Below are positions 14,303-22,019 of a stretch of DNA of 27,584 nt, one piece after another. Origin of the DNA: an uncultured Sphingomonadaceae bacterium (GTDB lineage Bacteria; Pseudomonadota; Alphaproteobacteria; Sphingomonadales; Sphingomonadaceae); NCBI GenBank assembly GCA_938003725.1, contig CALKXX010000223.1:1-27584 (forward strand). The letters are read 5' to 3'. Position numbers and translations under genes: made by a program. The first letter of the stretch is position 1, and every line of letters begins with the position of its first letter. Under the pieces are notes generated by a model that did no database searches, was not told the DNA's origin, and saw only the letters and a program-made list of their open reading frames with translations.

Positions 14303-15520
14303 ATGGCAAATGGGGCTGCCACAACAATGAAAACCGACAGTTTTCCGCGTAACTGCGGCGACCGGATCAGCCTCGCGTCCTCTGCCTCCGCGCAGCTCAT
14401 TGCCCCGGCCGAGTTGCCGCCGATGCTGAAATCGGATTGGATCAAGCTGGCGCACAATGCGGTAGAGCCCAATATTTTTTACGAATATTGGGCGTTACAG
14501 CCGGCCATTGCGGAATTTTGCAGTAACCTGGATATGCGTTTGTTTCTGTTTTGGGCGGGTCAGCCAAATTGCTCCGACCTGATCGGTCTGCTGCCCATCG
14601 CCCCGACCAAACAGTTCGGACGTTGGCCGGTGCCACACATTCAAAACTGGATGCATCACAATTGCTTCCTCGGCACGCCGCTGGTGCGTACAGGCTTTGA
14701 ACGACAATTCTGGCAGGCATTATTCCGTAAGTTGGATACATGTGATTGGCCGGGCTTTCTTCACATAAACGGCATGACAATCGGCGGACCTCTGGATCAA
14801 GCGATGCGTGCGGTTTGTGATACACAAGGCCGCCGCTGCGATCTGGTCCACAGCGAAGCCAGAGCATTGCTGGAAAGCGATCTGGGCGCTGATGACTATT
14901 ATGCGGCAACGGTCCGGGGCAAGAAGCGCAAAGAATTACGTAGACAGGCGAAACGACTGTCCGAATTGGGGCAAGTGACATTTGGGCATTGGCAAGATGC
15001 GACGGGCCTTGAGCCATGGATCACAGAATTTCTGGCATTGGAGCGGCGCGGCTGGAAAGGGAAAAATGGATCGGCGCTGGATTGCAATCCAGCTACGCAA
15101 TCCTTCTTTTCCAAGATGCTGAAAGGTGCGGCAGATGAAGGGCGGCTTGAACGTCACGATATCCGTCTGGATGATATGCCGCTCGCCATGTTGATCAACC
15201 TTCATTCCGGTTCGGCCAGTTTTTCATTCAAGACCGCCTTTGACGAGGAATATGCGCGCTTTTCTCCCGGTGTTTTGCTGCAACTCGAAAATCTCAAAAT
15301 CCTCGATAATCCCGGGAATGTCTGGATGGATAGCTGTGCGGCGGAAGATCATCCGATGATCGACAGCCTGTGGTCGGAGCGCCGCCATATCGGCCGCTTT
15401 TCTGTCGAGCTATCCGGTGTTGGTCGCAAGGCATTGTTCCGCAGTGTCCGGATGGGAGAGGATTTGATGGCGCAGTTAAAGGGTCGCGAAATCATAGATG
15501 TGATGCAGATGATGAAATGA
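14303..15520 (+). CDS. GNAT-fold acyltransferase of the CelD/BioF2 type
   Basis: The 405-residue protein has the layout of CelD/BioF2-like acetyltransferases. A first degenerate GNAT half includes WIKLAHNAVEPNIFYEYWAL (46-65) and IGLLPIA. A second half carries RGKKRKELRRQAKRLSELG (205-223), the conserved FLALERRGWKGKNGSAL (243-259), and FSFKTAFDEEYARFSPGVLL (307-326) as the acyl-CoA-binding core. Relatives act in polysaccharide or cell-envelope modification; the substrate here is unknown. The first of two nearby ATGs (14303 and 14327) is taken. Neither has a strong ribosome-binding site, so the N-terminus is uncertain by 8 residues. The gene overlaps the JmjC/cupin gene by 4 bases, so the two products are likely made together. 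Confidence 0.82.
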   Translation: MANGAATTMKTDSFPRNCGDRISLASSASAQLIAPAELPPMLKSDWIKLAHNAVEPNIFYEYWALQPAIAEFCSNLDMRLFLFWAGQPNCSDLIGLLPIAPTKQFGRWPVPHIQNWMHHNCFLGTPLVRTGFERQFWQALFRKLDTCDWPGFLHINGMTIGGPLDQAMRAVCDTQGRRCDLVHSEARALLESDLGADDYYAATVRGKKRKELRRQAKRLSELGQVTFGHWQDATGLEPWITEFLALERRGWKGKNGSALDCNPATQSFFSKMLKGAADEGRLERHDIRLDDMPLAMLINLHSGSASFSFKTAFDEEYARFSPGVLLQLENLKILDNPGNVWMDSCAAEDHPMIDSLWSERRHIGRFSVELSGVGRKALFRSVRMGEDLMAQLKGREIIDVMQMMK

Positions 15521-16395
15521 ACAAAATGACCGGAAAAACGGATTTTCAAAGCTGCGTATTCGGCGATAAAATGCTCGCTGAGTTTGCCGATTGTTATCCT
15601 GAACAGCCAAAGATTCTAGATCACGCTTTGGTTTCGCACGATTTGTTGACGCTGGATGCGCTCGCGAAACTGGGCACTGCGCTGCCAAGTTCCAGCGTAG
15701 AATATAATCCCGGTGATTTACCGGTCGGCATCGCGCCGGAAGATGTGCCGGACAACGGCATGTCCATAGCCGATACCATATTGATGATCGAAAATTCGAG
15801 CAGCTGGGCAGTGCTCAAAAATATCGAACAGCTGCCGGAATATGAGGTGCTGTTGCTGTCGTTGCTAGAGGAAGTCCGGCCCGTTCTGGAAAGCAAAACG
15901 GGAAAGATGCTGCAGCCCCAAGGGTTTGTCTTTGTCTCTTCGCCCAATGCGGTCACACCCTATCATTTCGATCCGGAACATAATATCCTGCTGCAACTGC
16001 GCGGGGAGAAGCGGATGACCGTATTTCCTGCCGGTGACGAACGATTTGCCCCGGCGACGCTGCACGAAACCTACCACACCGGCGGTCCGCGCAACCTGAT
16101 CTGGAAAGATGCTTTCTTCATGAATGGGCAGGAACACCACCTGACCCCGGGCAAAGCGATATTCGTCCCGGTCATGGCCCCGCATTTTGTAAAGAACGGC
16201 GCACAGCCCAGCATATCCCTATCCATCACCTGGCGCAGCGACTGGAGCTTTGCAGAAGCGGATGCCCATGCATTTAACGCATGGCTACGCGCACGGGGAA
16301 TGGAGCCAAAGGCACCAGGACGCTTTCCGGCGCGCAATAGGGGAAAAGCGATGGCTTGGCGAGTGTTGCGGAAGTTGCAGGGGTTGAGTGGCTAA
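15517..16395 (+). CDS. JmjC/cupin_8-like protein, putative Fe(II)/2-oxoglutarate oxygenase
   Basis: The 292-residue protein has a double-stranded beta-helix with a facial triad: H150 and D152 in TPYHFDPEHN, and distal H223 in VMAPHFVKNG. LQLRGEKRMTVFPAGDERF follows the first motif, as in cupin_8 (JmjC-like) hydroxylases such as FIH relatives. Family members hydroxylate protein side chains, but some bacterial members have unknown substrates. The start is an ATG at 15517 overlapping the acyltransferase stop (ATGA); a second ATG lies 9 bases on. The C-terminus is basic (RGMEPKAPGRFPARNRGKAM). Its stop codon overlaps that of the convergent TonB-dependent receptor. The enzyme class is well supported by motifs; the substrate is not. 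Confidence 0.82.
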   Translation: MNKMTGKTDFQSCVFGDKMLAEFADCYPEQPKILDHALVSHDLLTLDALAKLGTALPSSSVEYNPGDLPVGIAPEDVPDNGMSIADTILMIENSSSWAVLKNIEQLPEYEVLLLSLLEEVRPVLESKTGKMLQPQGFVFVSSPNAVTPYHFDPEHNILLQLRGEKRMTVFPAGDERFAPATLHETYHTGGPRNLIWKDAFFMNGQEHHLTPGKAIFVPVMAPHFVKNGAQPSISLSITWRSDWSFAEADAHAFNAWLRARGMEPKAPGRFPARNRGKAMAWRVLRKLQGLSG

Positions 16396-18908
16396 AATCG
16401 CTTCCGGAAACTCACTTCCACATAACGACCGACCGGATCGATAAAGCCCGGTTGGAAACGCAGCGGCACCAGCCCGCCCGGGTCGCGCACATCCTGAATA
16501 TCGTCAAAGACATTGTCGATGCGAAGGGCGATTCTGCTGCCCTTTAGAAATTTGATATTTTCCGTCAGCTTGCCGCGATTGTCGAGATTTATGAACATGC
16601 GCAGGTTGAGTGTCGTGAGATCGGAAAACCGCAGATCCGATCCAGTTATGCCGCCATTGACGCGCGTTGCGCTTTGATGCTCGCCCTGTATCCGAAAGCC
16701 CAGCCCATTGTTGAACCAGCCGCCGTTCAGCTCAAATTCGTGCCGCGGGCTGCCGCCATTTGATCCTGTTGCCGAGCCGTTCAGCAAATCCAGTTCCTGA
16801 ACACCGGGACGGATGAGGATACGGTCGTCCAATTTGATCGTGTGATAGGCGGAGGCGAACCAACGGCCGCCGCTGCGCCGTCCGGGTCGGCCGCCGGGCC
16901 TTCCACCCGGCCTGCCACCCTGCGCACCGGGCGGGGTCCCTCTGCGCTGACCGGCCTCGGATGGACGCTCGCTGCGTGCCACCTGTTGCGGCTTGCCATC
17001 GGGATTTGCTGGTGGCCTGCGACCGGCACCCCTTGGGCCGCCGCGACCGCGCCGTTGTCCAAATCGTTTGCGAAAGTTAAAGCCGTAGCGAATATTCTCG
17101 CTCCGCACGTTGCTGTAATTTACCGGCTGTCGGTCGATGGCGATCAGCCGCCCGTCGCCATCGCGGGTCACGCGGCCGGGAAAGGCGGCTTCAATTTCGG
17201 GCGTAAGCGTAGGAAAATTGGAAGCCACGTTGGTGCTGTTGTTACGGAAATATTCCGCAAGGAAAGTCATGCCATTCAACCATTCCGGGCGATAGTTGAC
17301 GGCGAGTTTAATATCCCGGCGCTTTTCAGCAGGAAGGGTCAGGTTGCCGCCGGTCGTGATCGACGCCAGTACCGTTTCCCCCTGCGTGAAATCAAATATT
17401 GTGACATTTGGCGTTACAATTGCCGGGTTGCCCAGCTGACTAATGCTGGGCGCGGCATCTTCGCCAATGGCCGAAGCTGTGATCGCAAAGCCATTAAATG
17501 GCTCCCAGTTCAGGCCGAAACCAAATTCCAGCAAACCGCCAAAGTCCGATTGGTCAGAATATCCCAGATTGCCATTTATCGATAATTTCCCGATCGCATC
17601 GGCGACGTCGATATTTTCATCGGCCAGAGGTATTTCAATATTTATCCCAGAGCTCAGAATATCTCGTGACAGCGAAGCTTCGGTTGTGGTGCCATTGGTG
17701 ATATTCCGGCTGTCCAGTTCGAGGCGGCTATAACCGGTGCGAAACGTCGTGGAAACCGGGCCGGAGGGGAGCAGAAAAAGTGTGCCGGATATAGTGGCGA
17801 GGTTATTGAAGGTCTGATCCACTGCGCGGGCTTCATCGGTGCGCGGCGGCGAAAGCAATGATCCGAATTCGGGGGCATTTGGATCAACGGAACCATCGGC
17901 GATCGCCGTTTGCAGGGCGGTAATGTCTCCGGTGCGATCCGTGTCTGTATCCGTCTGCGCGCGGGTATAGTCCGTCGTTAGGGACCACCGCCAGTTTGAT
18001 AGATTGCCGTTTAGCGTTGCTCCTGCTTGCGCCGTATTGGTCTCGACAATGCGGTTCAGCGGACCAAATTGCGTGAAATATCGAAATAGCGGGTCGGTTG
18101 CTCCAGGAACGTTCAGGGCGCCACTTGGTAATCCCTGTAATCCACGAGATTGATCAAAGATATATCCCGCGTTGAGGGAAAGCGACGTACCATTTTTGAA
18201 AGTGCGACTGTACACGCCGTTTAGTTCCAGATTGTCGGATGGTGCGAACAATGTACGGAAATCGCCTAAGCCGACAAATGTGCCGGCGGCATCCTGAACA
18301 ATGTCACGCTCTGCCTCGGTAATTGCGGTTTTGTTTTGATATTCAATATTCAGGTTCAGGCGGCTGTTTTTACCAATTTTCGAGAGCGTGGATTCCAGCT
18401 CCGTCTGCCCCTGACCGCCGCTGGTGGGAACACCATATTCCGCTTCTGCGCTAATCCCGAAAAAGCCGTCTTTCAAAATGAAATTGATGACCCGTTGATC
18501 GGGGCGATAGCCATATTGCAGAGCGACTTCTTCGGGGAAGACTTGCACTGTTTTAATTGCTTCGGGTGGTAGGTCACGAATTTCGCGAAATCCGGAGGTG
18601 CGCTGACCGTTGATCAGAACAATCGGCCGTCCGCTGCCGCGCCCTCTGCCCGAAGATGTTTGTGAGGAGAGCGCGCCGACCAAGTCTTGAATCGAGGATG
18701 CTCCAAAACTCTCTATATCGGCGGCGTCGAGCTGTTCGATGGGGGATAGATTTGTTTCCACCGAACCGGGCGGAAATTCCGCAATAACGATAATTTCTTC
18801 TTTGGCGTCACCGTCAATTTGGGTTTGCGCCATGGCAGGACGGCTCGCGCTGGCCAAAAGACTGAGCAGCAGCAAGAAATTGCACGACATGATGCGAAAG
18901 ATGTTCAT
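16392..18908 (-). CDS. TonB-dependent outer-membrane receptor with Arg/Gly/Pro-rich insertion
   Basis: The 838-residue protein begins with a signal peptide (about 1-27, cut after AMA), a TonB-box-like EEIIVIA (37-43) and a plug domain. Conserved plug motifs include RPIVLINGQRTSGFREIRDL (94-113) and FPEEVALQYGYRPDQRVINF. A beta-barrel follows and ends in a terminal Phe (SFRKRF), the usual outer-membrane assembly signal. Such receptors use TonB/ExbBD energy to import substrates like siderophores, vitamins or oligosaccharides; the substrate is unknown. At about residues 615-683 there is an insertion almost free of hydrophobics, starting QRRGRGGPRGAGRRPP and containing a GGRP repeat, GGRPGGRPGGRPGRRSGGR. 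No Shine-Dalgarno is evident before the ATG at 18908; a second Met at codon 7 is an alternative. The gene is convergent with the JmjC gene and divergent from infA. Confidence 0.92.
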   Translation of the reverse strand: MNIFRIMSCNFLLLLSLLASASRPAMAQTQIDGDAKEEIIVIAEFPPGSVETNLSPIEQLDAADIESFGASSIQDLVGALSSQTSSGRGRGSGRPIVLINGQRTSGFREIRDLPPEAIKTVQVFPEEVALQYGYRPDQRVINFILKDGFFGISAEAEYGVPTSGGQGQTELESTLSKIGKNSRLNLNIEYQNKTAITEAERDIVQDAAGTFVGLGDFRTLFAPSDNLELNGVYSRTFKNGTSLSLNAGYIFDQSRGLQGLPSGALNVPGATDPLFRYFTQFGPLNRIVETNTAQAGATLNGNLSNWRWSLTTDYTRAQTDTDTDRTGDITALQTAIADGSVDPNAPEFGSLLSPPRTDEARAVDQTFNNLATISGTLFLLPSGPVSTTFRTGYSRLELDSRNITNGTTTEASLSRDILSSGINIEIPLADENIDVADAIGKLSINGNLGYSDQSDFGGLLEFGFGLNWEPFNGFAITASAIGEDAAPSISQLGNPAIVTPNVTIFDFTQGETVLASITTGGNLTLPAEKRRDIKLAVNYRPEWLNGMTFLAEYFRNNSTNVASNFPTLTPEIEAAFPGRVTRDGDGRLIAIDRQPVNYSNVRSENIRYGFNFRKRFGQRRGRGGPRGAGRRPPANPDGKPQQVARSERPSEAGQRRGTPPGAQGGRPGGRPGGRPGRRSGGRWFASAYHTIKLDDRILIRPGVQELDLLNGSATGSNGGSPRHEFELNGGWFNNGLGFRIQGEHQSATRVNGGITGSDLRFSDLTTLNLRMFINLDNRGKLTENIKFLKGSRIALRIDNVFDDIQDVRDPGGLVPLRFQPGFIDPVGRYVEVSFRKRF

Positions 18909-19119
18909 GATTTTATATTGGCGGTCTTTAAAAGTTGGGGGAATATGCCTGAGATGCCGTGTTATTGGCGAATTCGCAACGGATTGATTGTATTAATTTG
19001 TCGCAAATAACGGCGTGAAAGCAAATCCTTCCCTTTTCGGTATTTTACGTTTATGGCGCACTGCAACATCCGGGCAACAAGTGGGTTGGCCCATGATTTA
19101 GAGGGATTGAACACGCCGA
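18909..19119. other. Divergent intergenic region between TonB-dependent receptor and infA
   Basis: These 211 bases are the longest gap in the window. They contain a perfect 10-base palindrome GCGAATTCGC (18968-18977) and AT-rich DNA around 18981-19010, plausible for promoters in both directions, but I cannot place a convincing -35/-10 pair. GAGGGA at 19102-19107 is the best ribosome-binding sequence for infA though it lies about 13 bases from the ATG. I see no clear Fur box, riboswitch or small gene here. Confidence 0.5.
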
Positions 19120-19338
19120 ATGGCTAAAGAAGAACTATTGGAAATGAAGGGGATGGTTCGCGAACTGCTCCCAAATGCTATGTTCCGGGTCGAACTGGAA
19201 AACGGCCATGAGATATTGGGCCACACAGCGGGCAAGATGCGTAAGAACCGTATTCGCGTTCTCGTCGGTGACGAAGTGCTGGTTGAGCTGACCCCCTATG
19301 ACCTGACCAAAGGTCGTATCACTTATCGTTTCAAGTGA
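19120..19338 (+). CDS. infA: Translation initiation factor IF-1
   Basis: IF-1 binds the A site of the 30S subunit during initiation. The 72-residue protein is the exact family length and shows the S1/OB-fold sequence: MAKEELLEMKGMVRELLPNA, then FRVELENGHEILGHTAGKMR and LTPYDLTKGRITYRFK. It heads the infA-maf-RNase E/G-like string; maf starts one base after its stop. This gene order is conserved in alphaproteobacteria. Confidence 0.98.
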   Translation: MAKEELLEMKGMVRELLPNAMFRVELENGHEILGHTAGKMRKNRIRVLVGDEVLVELTPYDLTKGRITYRFK

Positions 19339-19339
19339 C

Positions 19340-19912
19340 GTGCCGAGGCTCGTCCTCGCCTCGTCCAGCCCGCGCAGGCTAGAATTGCTGGGCCGATTGG
19401 GTGTTACCCCGGATCGGATTGTCTCTCCGGATATTGATGAAACACCTTTGAAGGGCGAGCTGCCGCGTGACTATGTCTTGCGGATGGCGGCAGAAAAGGC
19501 TGTTGCCGTCGAACGCGCCAGTGACGAGATATTAATCGCTGGCGACACCACCGTTGCGGTGGGCCGCCGCATATTGGGGCAGGCCGCGAACGATGCGCAG
19601 CAGCGCAAATTTCTGGAATTGATCAGCGGACGGCGGCACCATGTCATGTCCGCTGTCTGCGTCGTTGCCACAGATGGTACAGCGCGGACCAAATTATCTG
19701 ATAGCATCGTCAAATTCAAACGCCTTCAGCACAGCGAAATCGATGCTTATATCGCGTCCGGTGAGGGGCAGGGCAAAGCTGGTGGCTACGCCATTCAGGG
19801 TATCGCCGAAGCTTATGTAACCTGGATCTCGGGCAGCTATAGCGGGATCATGGGGCTTCCGCTTTATGACACACGCAACCTGTTAATTTCGGCTGGGCAG
19901 CCAATTGCCTGA
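19340..19912 (+). CDS. maf: Maf family nucleoside triphosphate pyrophosphatase
   Basis: Maf proteins hydrolyse non-canonical or pyrimidine NTPs to the monophosphate and pyrophosphate, and overexpression affects cell division in some bacteria. The 190-residue protein has the N-terminal nucleotide loop LVLASSSPRRLELL (4-17), SPDIDE (29-34), the AAEKA helix, the catalytic Asp in AGDTTV (D69), SGRRHHVMSAV, and GKAGGYAIQGIAEAYV near the C-terminus. The start is a GTG at 19340, one base after infA; it gives the expected PRLVLASSSPRR N-terminus. Its end overlaps the next gene by 8 bases. Whether it is a dTTP/UTP or m7GTP type cannot be settled by eye. Confidence 0.95.
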   Translation: MPRLVLASSSPRRLELLGRLGVTPDRIVSPDIDETPLKGELPRDYVLRMAAEKAVAVERASDEILIAGDTTVAVGRRILGQAANDAQQRKFLELISGRRHHVMSAVCVVATDGTARTKLSDSIVKFKRLQHSEIDAYIASGEGQGKAGGYAIQGIAEAYVTWISGSYSGIMGLPLYDTRNLLISAGQPIA

Positions 19913-20915
19913 CGATATTTCCGGCTGGCTCTATGAAGCGGGTATCGGTGAGAACCGGGCGATGCTGGTCGAACAGGGCGAAATTACAAAGATCAGGATA
20001 GAACGTCAAACGGATGCGGTACGCGCCGGGGCCGTTGTCGACGCGAAATTTGTCACACAATGGGTCGCGGGCCGCTCTGGCATCGTGGAACTGGCGAACG
20101 GTCAGGAATGTCTTTTGCAACCGGTGCCAAAGGGGCTTACCGAAGGTGCAGGCGTGCGGGTGGAGATTATCCGCGAAGCGCTGATCGAAAAGGCTGGTCA
20201 GGCAAAAAGAGCAAAGGCACGGCCAGCCGGCAGCGATGCGGAAATTACTTCCGGTTTCACATTGCTGGACAGTATTTCGGCCAGCGGTCAACCGGTCCAC
20301 AAGGTCCAGCCCCATGACAGCGATGTTTTCGCGGAGCTGGGATGGCACGAAGCGGCCGAACAGGCGGAGTCGGGCCGTCTCGCATTTGAGGGGGGCAGCT
20401 TGATCATCTCGTTGACGCCGGGAATGACTGTCATTGATGTCGATGGTCCATTGCCCCCATTTGAGCTGGCGAAGCGGGCGGCGAAGCAAATTGCTCTGGC
20501 GATCACAAAATTTGATCTGTCCGGCTCCATCGGTGTCGATTTTCCGACGTTGGAAGCCAAGGCGGACCGGGCCGGGGTAGCGGCGATATTTGATCAATAT
20601 ACGGCCGAAAATTGTGAGCGGACGGCGATGAACGGATTTGGGTTCATGCAAATCGTGACGCGCAGCACGCGGCCGTCGGTGGTTGCGGTTGTTCAGACAA
20701 ACAAGGTTATGAATGCGGCGCTGAACCTCCTGCGTCAAGCGGAACGCAATCGGGGTGCAGGGCAGTTGACCATCGAAGCGCATCCGGCGATTGCGGCAAA
20801 ACTGAATCATCGGCAAAACTGGCTGGACGAACTGACAAAGCGAACGGGCCGAGCGATAGAGGTGAAGGCCAATGGCGATATCTCGATAAACGGCGGACAA
20901 ATTTCGACCAGATGA
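19905..20915 (+). CDS. Ribonuclease E/G-like protein, short form
   Basis: The 336-residue protein aligns by eye with the catalytic half of RNase E/G. It has an S1-like N-terminal part (WLYEAGIGENRAMLVEQGEI), then LAFEGGSLIISLTPGMTVID (159-178), KRAAKQIALAITKFDLSGSI and GVDFPTLEAK (210-219). RNase E uses D303, N305 and D346; the equivalents here appear to be D178, D180 (Asp instead of Asn) and D212. No CxxC zinc-link and no C-terminal scaffold follow, so it is much shorter than RNase G (about 490 residues). The start is a TTG at 19905 inside maf; the next Met is at codon 20 and would lose the first strand. In many alphaproteobacteria yacG follows this gene; here it does not. Catalytic activity is likely but unproven. 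Confidence 0.85.
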   Translation: MPDDISGWLYEAGIGENRAMLVEQGEITKIRIERQTDAVRAGAVVDAKFVTQWVAGRSGIVELANGQECLLQPVPKGLTEGAGVRVEIIREALIEKAGQAKRAKARPAGSDAEITSGFTLLDSISASGQPVHKVQPHDSDVFAELGWHEAAEQAESGRLAFEGGSLIISLTPGMTVIDVDGPLPPFELAKRAAKQIALAITKFDLSGSIGVDFPTLEAKADRAGVAAIFDQYTAENCERTAMNGFGFMQIVTRSTRPSVVAVVQTNKVMNAALNLLRQAERNRGAGQLTIEAHPAIAAKLNHRQNWLDELTKRTGRAIEVKANGDISINGGQISTR

Positions 20916-20960
20916 TGGTGCAAGCTTGCAATTTTCGAGATCGCTCTGCAAAGCCAGCCG

Positions 20961-21593
20961 ATGACAAAAACCATCTTATATGACTATTGGCGCAGCTCGG
21001 CCAGCTATCGGGTGCGGATCGCTCTGAACTTGAAAGCTGTGCCTCATATCTCGGTTAGTACTAGCTTGTTGGATGGTGCAAACAAGGCACCCGGATATGT
21101 GGAACGCAACCCTCAGGGGTTTGTCCCAATGCTATCGATTGACGGGCATGATCTGACGCAATCTTTGGCCATTATCGACTATCTTGATGCGAATTTCGAA
21201 GACCCGCCGATGGTGTCCAGTGACCCGCTACAACGCAGTAGAACATTGGCGCAGGCGATGATCATCGCTGCGGATATCCATCCGGTAAACAACCTGCGCA
21301 TAATGAAATATTTGAAGGAACAGCTGGGACAGGATCAGGACGCGGTGAACGATTGGTACCGCCACTGGATTATAGAGGGATTTGCGGCTTTGGAAGAAAT
21401 CGCACCTGATGAGGGGTTTTTTGGCGGCAAGGAACCGAATCTCGCCGATGTCTGTCTGGTGCCACAAGTCTATAACGCGCGGCGTTTCGATACTGATATG
21501 GGTGCGTTTCCGAAATTGGTGCGGATTGACGCTGCCTGCAATACACTAGAGGCGTTTCGACGGGCGCATCCCGATGCGGTAAAGCCGAGCTAA
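20961..21593 (+). CDS. maiA: Maleylacetoacetate isomerase (zeta-class glutathione S-transferase)
   Basis: The enzyme isomerises maleylacetoacetate to fumarylacetoacetate in tyrosine/homogentisate degradation, with glutathione as cofactor. The 210-residue protein is full length. The zeta-class active-site motif appears as RSSASYRVRIALNLK (11-25); the classical motif is SSCSWRVRIAL, so the Cys is Ala here while the Ser residues remain. NPQGFVPML and LTQSLAIIDYLD supply the glutathione site, and the helical C-terminal domain has PNLADVCLVPQVYNARRF. No other tyrosine-pathway gene is in the window, so a related glutathione-dependent isomerisation cannot be excluded. It starts 45 bases after the RNase gene and leads a run of plus-strand genes. 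Confidence 0.9.
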   Translation: MTKTILYDYWRSSASYRVRIALNLKAVPHISVSTSLLDGANKAPGYVERNPQGFVPMLSIDGHDLTQSLAIIDYLDANFEDPPMVSSDPLQRSRTLAQAMIIAADIHPVNNLRIMKYLKEQLGQDQDAVNDWYRHWIIEGFAALEEIAPDEGFFGGKEPNLADVCLVPQVYNARRFDTDMGAFPKLVRIDAACNTLEAFRRAHPDAVKPS

Positions 21594-21605
21594 AGAGGAA
21601 AGATT

Positions 21606-22016
21606 ATGAAAATTGAAGGCGGATGTTATTGCAAGGCGGTACGCTATCAAGCCGAAGGCGAGCCGATGATGAAGGCAGAATGTTTCTGCCGCGAATGCCA
21701 ACATATTACCGGCGGCGGGAATCTGCTCGTGATGGCGATGCCGGTGGACGGGTTTGAACTCACCAAGGGCGCGGTGAAAGGCTTTACGCGCGACGATATC
21801 GAAAATGCGGTTACCCGCGAATTTTGTGAAAATTGCGGCACGCATCTGTTCACGCGCGCGCCGGGATTTGATGCGGGCGTGATCATCAAGGTCGGATCAC
21901 TGGATGACCCCAGCGTCTTTGGCAAAGCGGACAGCGCCAATTTCGTCAGCGATGCACAGCCCTATCACAGGTTGCCGGATGATATGCCCTGTCACCAGAA
22001 ATGGATGCACGACTAA
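21606..22016 (+). CDS. GFA/CENP-V family zinc-binding protein
   Basis: The 136-residue protein belongs to the family of the glutathione-dependent formaldehyde-activating enzyme. All zinc-binding cysteines are present: C7 and C9 in GGCYCKAVRY, C26, C28 and C31 in CFCRECQ, and C74 and C77 in FCENCGTHLF. The usual role proposed for Gfa is catalysis of S-hydroxymethylglutathione formation, but most members are untested. The ATG at 21606 follows AAGAGGAAAG, a good ribosome-binding site. It sits 12 bases after maiA, another glutathione-linked gene, and 3 bases before the next receptor gene. Confidence 0.9.
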   Translation: MKIEGGCYCKAVRYQAEGEPMMKAECFCRECQHITGGGNLLVMAMPVDGFELTKGAVKGFTRDDIENAVTREFCENCGTHLFTRAPGFDAGVIIKVGSLDDPSVFGKADSANFVSDAQPYHRLPDDMPCHQKWMHD

Positions 22017-22019
22017 GCA

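Noticed and set aside
16880..16935. Short tandem repeats that could suggest a CRISPR or minisatellite
   Set aside because: The repeats are codons for the GGRP motif in the receptor; there are no equal-length unique spacers.
16842..17585. Plus-strand open frame of 247 codons opposite the TonB-dependent receptor
   Set aside because: It is the antisense of the Arg/Gly-rich insert and barrel strands; the receptor frame has signal peptide, plug and C-terminal Phe.
18968..18977. Palindrome GCGAATTCGC as a Fur or other metal-regulator box for the receptor gene
   Set aside because: It does not match the Fur consensus, and a 10-base palindrome alone is weak evidence.
19848..20951. Long minus-strand open frame (367 codons) opposite maf and the RNase E/G-like gene
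   Set aside because: The product is rich in Arg, His and Cys with no recognisable domain, and the plus strand carries clear family motifs; it is a shadow of GC-biased codons.
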